Shown: piece by piece, positions 1 to 5,700 of the stretch
How the letters are laid out: each line of letters opens with the position of its first letter
Position numbering within the stretch: the first letter of the stretch is position 1
Origin: an uncultured Eubacteriales bacterium
Lineage (GTDB): Bacteria; Bacillota; Clostridia; Christensenellales; Pumilibacteraceae
Reading direction: 5' to 3'
Assembly: GCA_900555875.1 (NCBI GenBank)
Contig: USNB01000023.1
Span: 1-11,316 of the forward strand
DNA: 11,316 nucleotides
Made by a program: the position numbers and the translations under genes
Notes under the pieces: generated by a model
The model's database searches: none
Seen by the model: the letters and a program-made list of their open reading frames with translations, nothing else
Told to the model about the DNA's origin: nothing

Positions 1-16
1 AACGGAGCGAACAAAA

Positions 17-1753
17 ATGAAAGAACGCAAAAACGATGAAAAACTTCATGCGCTGCTGTACTGCGTGACTCCGCCTACGGAAAAGCAGAAGAAAGGCATA
101 CTCGATTTTCTCGGACACAAATACGGTCCGAGCGAGCTTGAAATAATTTCCGATCCATCGCTTAAAGGCGGATTCGTTCTCCATGCGGGCGCGGACGTAT
201 ACGATTGGAGCGTAAAGGGAAGAGTTGAGCAGCTCAGGCGCTCTCTCGATCTCGGCGACGCGGATGCCGACGGTATCATACCTCTTCTGAAAGAGAAGAT
301 CGATTCGTTCAGTCTCGAAAAGATGAGCGAAGAGCGCGGTACGGTACTGTCAGTCGGCGACGGTATAGCTACGCTCGGAGGACTTGACAGCGTTCAGTAC
401 GGAGAGATCGTCGTATTCGATTCCGGCGTTAAGGGCATGGTCCAGGATCTGCGCAAAAACGAAGTCGGGTGTATACTTTTTGATACCGACGGAGAGGTCG
501 GACAGGGCGATACCGCTGCCCGTTCGGGAAAAACCGCGGGCATGCCGGTCGGGGATGCATTTCTCGGAAGAGTCGTGAACTCTCTCGGCGAGCCGATAGA
601 CGGTCTGGGGCAGATAGACGCCGCGGGGTACAATCCCGTAGAAGCTCCTGCTCCCGGGATACTCGATCGTCAGCCCGTAAACAAGCCGCTCGAGACGGGA
701 ATGATCGCGATAGATTCCATGTTCCCGATAGGACGCGGTCAGCGCGAACTTATAATAGGAGACAGGCAGACGGGCAAAACGACGATCGCGATAGACACCA
801 TTCTCAATCAGAAGGGTAAAAACGTCGTTTGCGTTTACGTGGCGATAGGACAGAAAGCCAGCTCAGTGGCACAGACGGTAGAAACGCTTCGCCGTGCCGG
901 CGCTCTCGGATACACATGTATCGTCGTTGCGACCGCATCGGATTCCGCGCCACTTCAGTACATAGCGCCTTATGCCGGATGTGCTCTTGCGGAATACTTC
1001 ATGAACAGCGGGAGAGACGCGCTCATCGTATACGACGACCTTTCCAAACATGCCGTCGCATACCGTGCGCTCAGCCTTCTGCTCGGCAGAAGTCCGGGCA
1101 GAGAGGCATATCCCGGAGACGTATTCTATCTTCACTCCAGACTTCTCGAGCGATCCGCACATCTTTCCGACGAAAGAGGCGGCGGCAGCATGACTGCGCT
1201 TCCCATAGTCGAAACGCAGGCGGGAGACGTTTCTGCATATATACCGACCAACATCATTTCGATAACCGACGGACAGATATTCCTCGAAAGCAACCTTTTC
1301 TTTTCGGGTCAGAGACCTGCCGTTAACGTCGGACTCTCTGTTTCCCGAGTGGGCGGGGCGGCACAGTTCAAAGCTCTCAGAAAGGCTTCGGGCACGCTGA
1401 GGATAGATCTCGCTCAGTATCGCGAGATGGAAGTGTTCACCCAGTTTTCCAGCGATCTTGACGATGCCACAAAAGAACAGCTGGTATATGGTCAGGGTCT
1501 TATGCGCCTGCTTCGTCAGCCTCAGCATTTGCCGATGAGCCTTTCCGACCAGGTAATATCGCTCGTAGCCGCAATGGAACGGGTATTCGTCAAGGTGCCC
1601 CTCCCCGAGATCAAGGACAAACAGCGCGAACTTCTCGATAAATTCAAGGCAAGACATGCCGAAATAATAGAGGAGATAGAAGAGAAAAAGGTAATGGACG
1701 ACGAGCTTCGTGCGCGGATCGTAGGTGCGCTCGAAGAATTCGGCGCAATGTGA
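17..1753 (+). CDS. atpA: F1 ATP synthase alpha subunit with N-terminal delta-subunit C-terminal domain (delta-alpha fusion), 5' frame open
   Basis: This encodes the non-catalytic nucleotide-binding subunit of the F1 head of ATP synthase. Residues about 85-578 are a complete alpha subunit. They include an N-terminal helix (about 86-105), the GTVLSVGDGIA beta-barrel start, Walker A GDRQTGKT at 248-255, VYDDLSKHAVAYR at 338-350, and the arginine-finger motif SVSRVGG with R444. Usual alpha length is about 500 residues, and here it is 578. The extra residues 13-78 match the delta (AtpH/OSCP) C-terminal domain, with its DPSLKGG, a glycine-bearing strand and D-x-SVKGR-x3-L signatures. The ATG at 17 has GGAG at 4-7 with a 9-base spacer, so it is a plausible start. 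However, codons 2-16 contain no stop, so the reading frame may continue upstream into more of delta. The gene stops 10 bases before atpG. Identity as alpha is certain; the fusion is strongly supported by motif; the true start is uncertain. Confidence 0.95.
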   Translation: MKERKNDEKLHALLYCVTPPTEKQKKGILDFLGHKYGPSELEIISDPSLKGGFVLHAGADVYDWSVKGRVEQLRRSLDLGDADADGIIPLLKEKIDSFSLEKMSEERGTVLSVGDGIATLGGLDSVQYGEIVVFDSGVKGMVQDLRKNEVGCILFDTDGEVGQGDTAARSGKTAGMPVGDAFLGRVVNSLGEPIDGLGQIDAAGYNPVEAPAPGILDRQPVNKPLETGMIAIDSMFPIGRGQRELIIGDRQTGKTTIAIDTILNQKGKNVVCVYVAIGQKASSVAQTVETLRRAGALGYTCIVVATASDSAPLQYIAPYAGCALAEYFMNSGRDALIVYDDLSKHAVAYRALSLLLGRSPGREAYPGDVFYLHSRLLERSAHLSDERGGGSMTALPIVETQAGDVSAYIPTNIISITDGQIFLESNLFFSGQRPAVNVGLSVSRVGGAAQFKALRKASGTLRIDLAQYREMEVFTQFSSDLDDATKEQLVYGQGLMRLLRQPQHLPMSLSDQVISLVAAMERVFVKVPLPEIKDKQRELLDKFKARHAEIIEEIEEKKVMDDELRARIVGALEEFGAM

Positions 1754-1763
1754 CGGAGGGCTT

Positions 1764-2666
1764 ATGCCGGGTGCAAAGGAGATCCGCGATCATATCCAGA
1801 GCGTTCGCGATACGCGAAAAATAACGAACGCAATGTATATGATATCGTCTGCGAAGCTGAGAAAAGTAAAGTGGGAGCTTGACAGGACACGCCCTTATTT
1901 CGATGCGCTCAAAACGGAGATCAAGAGGGTATTCAGAAACGTCACAAACGTTTCCAGCATATATTTTTATCCCGAAGAGGGCGAACCTAAGCTCGAAGGC
2001 ACGTATGCCTGCCTTGTGATAACAGCAGATAAAGGTATGGCGGGATCGTACAATCATAACGTCGTAAAGTCTGCGATGGAGATGCTCGAGGCTCATCCGG
2101 ATACCAAACTGTATGTAGTCGGCGAAGTAGGCAGACAGTTTTTTACGCAGAAAAACATCCCTATAGAGCAATCGTTTCTTTATCCCGCAAAAGACCCTAC
2201 TCTTCGCCGGGCAAGGGAAATAACCGGACTTCTTCTCGAAAAATTCGCCGCGCGCGAATTCCAGAAGATATATATCATATACACCGATATGAAAAACAGT
2301 CTTGTCGCCGAACCGGTACAGTTCAGATTGCTGCCTTTCCACAGAAACCAATTTGCAGCGGAATATCTGCCGGCGTCCGGAGCAAAATTCGAATTCGCTC
2401 CTTCTGTCGAAAAAGTGCTGAACAACATAATCCCCGGATATGTCAGCGGTTTCATTTACAGCGCGCTCGTCGACAGCTTCTGCAGTGAGCAGAACGCCAG
2501 AATGACGGCGATGGATTCCGCAAGCCGCAATGCAGACAAGATGCTTAAAGAACTTACTCATTATAACAGGGTCAGACAGTCCGCGATAACGCAGGAGATA
2601 ACCGAGATCGCGGCGGGCGAGAAAGCCCAGAAAGCCAAACGCGCAAAGGAGAATTCGGACATATGA
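1764..2666 (+). CDS. atpG: F1 ATP synthase gamma subunit
   Basis: This is the central rotor shaft of F1, coupling proton flow through Fo to catalysis in the beta subunits. The 300-residue product has the classic gamma ends. The N-terminal helix carries the KEIRDHIQSVRDTRKIT and AM-MISSAKLRK pattern. The C-terminal helix carries ARMTAMDSASRNAD, a YNR-x-RQ motif and ITQEITEI. The central Rossmann-like part has ADKGMAGSYN where many homologues have a TDRGLCGGFN-like sequence. I chose the ATG at 1764 rather than the in-frame GTG at 1725. It has GGAGGG at 1755-1760, and the family starts at this point; the GTG lies inside atpA. The TGA overlaps the atpD ATG as ATGA, which suggests translational coupling. 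Length and motifs look normal. Confidence 0.97.
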   Translation: MPGAKEIRDHIQSVRDTRKITNAMYMISSAKLRKVKWELDRTRPYFDALKTEIKRVFRNVTNVSSIYFYPEEGEPKLEGTYACLVITADKGMAGSYNHNVVKSAMEMLEAHPDTKLYVVGEVGRQFFTQKNIPIEQSFLYPAKDPTLRRAREITGLLLEKFAAREFQKIYIIYTDMKNSLVAEPVQFRLLPFHRNQFAAEYLPASGAKFEFAPSVEKVLNNIIPGYVSGFIYSALVDSFCSEQNARMTAMDSASRNADKMLKELTHYNRVRQSAITQEITEIAAGEKAQKAKRAKENSDI

Positions 2667-4072
2667 ATACGGGCAGAATAATACAGATCTCCGGCCCCGT
2701 CGTTGACGTTGAGTTTCCCGCAGGTAAGCTGCCGGCGATCAAAGAGGCTCTCACCGTCACGTCGGGCGATAAAACCAGATACATGGAAGTAGCCTTCCAC
2801 GTCGGACATAATGTCGTCCGCTGCATAATGTTTGCCGAAACCGAAGGGCTTGCCAGGGGCACGGAAGTGACTGCAACGGGTTCGGGGATAAGAGTTCCCG
2901 TCGGAGAAAAGACCCTCGGCAGGATGTTCAACGTTCTCGGTCAGCCGATAGACGGCATGGGGGAGATAGCGGACGACGTCGAGCGTATGAGTATATACCG
3001 CAAAGCTCCCGACTTTTCCGAGCAGAGTCCGGTCATAAACGTTCTCGAAACGGGAATAAAAGTCATAGATCTTCTCGAACCGTACGCAAAGGGCGGAAAG
3101 ATAGGACTGTTCGGCGGCGCAGGCGTGGGAAAGACCGTGCTCATCCAGGAGCTTATCCATAACGTTGCATCCGAGCACGGCGGATATTCCATTTTCACCG
3201 GCGTCGGCGAACGCAGCCGCGAAGGCAACGACCTTTGGGCGGAAATGAACGAAAGCGGAGTGGCGGACAAAACAGCCCTCGTTTTCGGACAGATGAACGA
3301 AGCCCCCGGAGTGCGTATGCGCGTCGCGCTGACCGGACTTACGATGGCGGAGTATTTCCGCGACAAAGAAAATAAAGACGTTCTTCTGTTTATAGACAAT
3401 ATATTCCGCTTCGTCCAGGCTGGCAGCGAGGTCTCCACGCTCCTCGGCAGGATGCCGTCCGCCGTGGGCTATCAGCCTACGCTTGCAAACGACATGGGCG
3501 AACTTCAGGAGCGCATCACGTCAACGCGCAACGGATCGATAACGTCCGTACAGGCAGTCTATGTTCCTGCCGACGACCTCACCGATCCCGCGCCTGCCAC
3601 TACGTTCACTCACCTTGACGCGACTACCGTTCTGAGCCGTAAAATAGCGGAACAGGGCATATATCCTGCGGTTGATCCGCTGCAGTCATCCTCGCGAATA
3701 CTCGAAGCCGATATCGTGGGCGCCGAGCATTACGAAGTGGCGCGCAAAGTTCAGGAGATACTTCAGAAGTACTACGATCTTCAGGATATAATAGCGATAC
3801 TCGGCATGGAAGAACTCGGAGAGGAAGATAAGGCTATAGTCGCACGGGCGCGCAGGATACAGCGTTTCCTTTCGCAGCCAATGTTCGTTGCGGAAAAATT
3901 CACGGGAACGAAGGGCGCATACGTCCCTCTCAAGGAGACCATACGCGGCTTCAAAGAAATAATATCCGGCAATATGGATCAGTATCCAGAATCGGCGTTC
4001 TTTAACGTCGGCACCATCGACGAAGCCGTCGAAAAGGCGCATAAACTGATGATACATCCGGAAAACGCATAA
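2663..4072 (+). CDS. atpD: F1 ATP synthase beta subunit (catalytic)
   Basis: This is the catalytic subunit of F1, making ATP from ADP and phosphate (or hydrolysing ATP) at the alpha/beta interfaces. At 469 residues it has the normal family length. Visible motifs are Walker A GGAGVGKT at 151-158, GERSREG with the catalytic Glu at 183, Walker B LLFIDN at 241-246, the LGRMPSAVGYQPTLA region at 261-275, and the lever loop at 383-389. That loop reads EELGEED where the textbook sequence is DELSEED, a mild variant that keeps the acidic character. The start overlaps the atpG stop by four bases (ATGA), with AAAGGAG at 2645-2651 about 11 bases upstream. It lies directly before atpC, as in most bacterial atp operons. 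Confidence 0.99.
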   Translation: MNTGRIIQISGPVVDVEFPAGKLPAIKEALTVTSGDKTRYMEVAFHVGHNVVRCIMFAETEGLARGTEVTATGSGIRVPVGEKTLGRMFNVLGQPIDGMGEIADDVERMSIYRKAPDFSEQSPVINVLETGIKVIDLLEPYAKGGKIGLFGGAGVGKTVLIQELIHNVASEHGGYSIFTGVGERSREGNDLWAEMNESGVADKTALVFGQMNEAPGVRMRVALTGLTMAEYFRDKENKDVLLFIDNIFRFVQAGSEVSTLLGRMPSAVGYQPTLANDMGELQERITSTRNGSITSVQAVYVPADDLTDPAPATTFTHLDATTVLSRKIAEQGIYPAVDPLQSSSRILEADIVGAEHYEVARKVQEILQKYYDLQDIIAILGMEELGEEDKAIVARARRIQRFLSQPMFVAEKFTGTKGAYVPLKETIRGFKEIISGNMDQYPESAFFNVGTIDEAVEKAHKLMIHPENA

Positions 4073-4080
4073 GGAGCTTT

Positions 4081-4506
4081 ATGAACGGTACATTCAGATT
4101 GCATATATGGGCTTCCGAAAAGCCGTTTTACGACGGAGACTGCGTTTCGCTCGTGATACCGTCTGTAGACGGCAAATACGGGATAATGGCAAATCACAGC
4201 AACACGATAACGGCGATCGTTCCGGGCGTATTGTCGTATACGTTGCCGGGAAAAGAGCCGCAGCTCGCCGCCGTATCGGAAGGGATCGTCAAGATCGAAG
4301 ACAACGACGTACTTGTGCTCGTCGAAACGATCGAGCGCCCGGAAGAGATAGATGCGAACAGAGCAAAAGCCGCTGCCGACGAGGCAAGAGAGGCCATGAT
4401 GCAGAAACTGAGCCGCAGGGAATATTATACCACTCGGCTCACGCTCGCGCGGGCGATGAGCCGGCTGCAGGCCAAAGGTCATTTTTCAGGCGGAGACGAC
4501 AGATGA
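4081..4506 (+). CDS. atpC: F1 ATP synthase epsilon subunit
   Basis: Epsilon is the rotor-foot subunit that joins gamma to the c-ring and can inhibit ATP hydrolysis through its C-terminal helices. At 141 residues the protein has both parts. The N-terminal beta-sandwich (about 1-83) holds the DGDCVSLVIPSVDGKYGI and ANH patterns. A two-helix C-terminal domain follows (about 88-133). Residues 90-95 read IDANRA, matching the I/L-D-x-x-R-A motif known to bind ATP in some thermophilic Bacillus epsilon subunits. AAGGAG at 4071-4076 overlaps the atpD stop and precedes the ATG by only four bases, so expression should be coupled to atpD. It is the last gene of the operon and a probable terminator follows. 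Confidence 0.96.
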   Translation: MNGTFRLHIWASEKPFYDGDCVSLVIPSVDGKYGIMANHSNTITAIVPGVLSYTLPGKEPQLAAVSEGIVKIEDNDVLVLVETIERPEEIDANRAKAAADEAREAMMQKLSRREYYTTRLTLARAMSRLQAKGHFSGGDDR

Positions 4507-4554
4507 TCCGTGCAAACAAAGCGGATAACACGCACATTTCATAGCATTGAGGAT

Positions 4555-4597
4555 GTCCCGGAAACCTTTTCGGTCTTTCGGGACGTGTGTTGTTTTT
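4555..4597 (+). terminator. Probable intrinsic terminator of the atp operon
   Basis: GTCCCGGAA (4555-4563) pairs with TTTCGGGAC (4576-4584), including one G-T pair. ACC (4564-4566) pairs with GGT (4572-4574), leaving a single bulged C at 4575 and a five-base loop (TTTTC). A T-rich run TTGTTTTT follows at 4590-4597, slightly displaced from the stem. It lies 48 bases after the atpC stop and before a gene with its own start signals, so it fits as the operon end. The gap between stem and T-run makes it less than ideal. Confidence 0.7.
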
Positions 4598-4600
4598 ACT

Positions 4601-4618
4601 CGTACGATATATCGTGCG
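4601..4618. repeat. Near-perfect 18-bp palindrome between atpC terminator and DUF1848 gene
   Basis: CGTACGATATATCGTGCG has a perfect 12-bp core, ACGATATATCGT (4604-4615), and outer arms that match except for one pair. It sits just after the T-run of the preceding terminator and 63 bases before the DUF1848 start. A dimeric regulator could bind here, but no convincing -35/-10 pair was seen alongside it. Function is unknown and it may be a chance palindrome in AT-rich spacer. Confidence 0.4.
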
Positions 4619-4680
4619 TTCAGACAGATCGTCAGACGTTGTACGAAGGTCATTTCGTCATCCGACGGAGGGTAAATCAA

Positions 4681-5628
4681 ATGATATTGAATACGGGTGC
4701 GCGTACCGATACCGTACAGTATTTCACCCCGTGGTTATTGAAACGTTTTGAAGAGGGGTATGTTCTCACGCGTAATCCCTTATTCCCCAATAAGATCACG
4801 AGATATATACTGTCGTCGGACAGGATAGACGCCGTAATTTTCTGCTCGAAGAATTACGCGCCCATTCTGCCGCGCATCAGAGAGATAGCGGACAAATACA
4901 GGACTTATTTTTATTACACCGTCACCGCATACGGCAAGGATATAGAACCGGGCGTCCCGTCGATCGACGACAGCATGAATACGCTCATCGAGCTTGAAAA
5001 GATCGTGGGGAGGAACAGGATCGCGTGGCGTTATGATCCCGTGCTGCTTACGGGCGAATATACGATCGAACGGCACATCGATACTTTTTCGCGCATGGCG
5101 GAAAAGCTTGCGCCTCACGTCGACCGCTGTATATTCAGTTTTGTCGAGATATATAAAAAACTCGAAGTCAATATGCCTGAACTCAAGCCCCTTTCGACGG
5201 AGGAGAAGCAAACAATTGCAAAGGGGTTGGGCGATGCGGCGGCAAAATACGGCGTCTGGCTGCAAACCTGCGGCACTAACGGCGATTATTCGCAGTACGG
5301 CATACATTCGTCCGGCTGTGCGACGCTCGACATCCTCGGCAAGGCAAACGGATGCAGCTTTCGCGCCATAAAACACAGAGGGCTGCGCGACGGATGCCAT
5401 TGCATCGAAAGCCGCGACATAGGTGCGTACGACACGTGTCTGAACGGATGTAAATACTGTTATGCGAATAAAAGTCCGCAAAAGGCTCGCGAAAATTTCA
5501 TGCTTCATGATCCCGATTCTCCGCTTCTTCTGGGGCGTCCGGGAGAAAACGACGTTATCGCCGACGGCAATCAGAGGAGCTATTTATCGTCGTCGGCAAA
5601 GCAGCTTTCGCTGTTCGACGATACCTGA
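4681..5628 (+). CDS. DUF1848 family protein, probable iron-sulfur protein
   Basis: The 315-residue protein matches the uncharacterised DUF1848 family. It has an N-terminal GARTD followed by EEGYVLTRNPLFP (about 6-36), and a DAVIFCSKN strand (50-58). A C-terminal cysteine-rich tail follows: C213, C225, GCHC at 238-241, then SRDIGAYDTCLNGCKYCYAN with C253, C257 and C260. This CX3CX2C spacing resembles the radical SAM [4Fe-4S] motif but lies near the C terminus rather than the N terminus. Cluster binding is therefore likely; the reaction is unknown. I start it at ATG 4681, where the family begins, preceded by GGAGGG at 4667-4672 with an 8-base spacer. An in-frame GTG at 4510 would add 57 residues that do not resemble the family and would run through the terminator hairpin. 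It appears to be a single-gene unit. Confidence 0.9.
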   Translation: MILNTGARTDTVQYFTPWLLKRFEEGYVLTRNPLFPNKITRYILSSDRIDAVIFCSKNYAPILPRIREIADKYRTYFYYTVTAYGKDIEPGVPSIDDSMNTLIELEKIVGRNRIAWRYDPVLLTGEYTIERHIDTFSRMAEKLAPHVDRCIFSFVEIYKKLEVNMPELKPLSTEEKQTIAKGLGDAAAKYGVWLQTCGTNGDYSQYGIHSSGCATLDILGKANGCSFRAIKHRGLRDGCHCIESRDIGAYDTCLNGCKYCYANKSPQKARENFMLHDPDSPLLLGRPGENDVIADGNQRSYLSSSAKQLSLFDDT

Positions 5629-5638
5629 CGATATACAT

Positions 5639-5660
5639 TTTTGCGCCGCACTCGGCAAAA
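5639..5660 (+). terminator. Weak hairpin after DUF1848 gene, possible terminator
   Basis: GCCG (5645-5648) and CGGC (5653-5656) form a four-base stem around CACT. It is flanked by TTTT (5639-5642) and AAAA (5657-5660), which extend pairing across a bulged GC. It begins ten bases after the DUF1848 stop. No uninterrupted T-run follows (CATTTGATTTTC), so termination is doubtful. Confidence 0.3.
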
Positions 5661-5663
5661 CAT

Positions 5664-5692
5664 TTGATTTTCAAACGAAAAAAATATATAAT
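5664..5692 (+). promoter_or_regulatory. Sigma-A-type promoter for lepA, giving a leaderless or near-leaderless transcript
   Basis: The -35 box is TTGATT (5664-5669) and the -10 box is a perfect TATAAT (5687-5692), with an exact 17-base, A-rich spacer. Transcription would be expected to begin about seven bases after the -10 box, at roughly 5698-5701. The lepA ATG is at 5701, so little or no 5' leader would be made. The promoter boxes are seen directly; the start point is inferred from standard promoter geometry. Confidence 0.8.
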
Positions 5693-5700
5693 CGTAGCTG

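Noticed and set aside
863..1657. 264-codon minus-strand frame over atpA
   Set aside because: It is a shadow of the conserved alpha nucleotide-binding region, with no recognisable protein motif.
1725..1763. Upstream GTG start for atpG
   Set aside because: It lies inside atpA without a ribosome binding site. The ATG at 1764 has GGAGGG and matches the family N terminus.
1644..2561. 305-codon minus-strand frame over atpG
   Set aside because: It lies antiparallel to a complete gamma subunit, has no plausible start signals and a low-complexity Arg/Cys/Phe-rich product.
4590..4620. Promoter for the DUF1848 gene using TTGTTT and TATATC
   Set aside because: The boxes are only 12 bases apart and the TTGTTT belongs to the terminator T-run. 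No well-spaced pair was found in this spacer.
4510..4680. Upstream GTG start extending the DUF1848 protein by 57 residues
   Set aside because: The extension crosses the atp terminator hairpin and palindrome and does not resemble the family. ATG 4681 has GGAGGG and starts at the family boundary.
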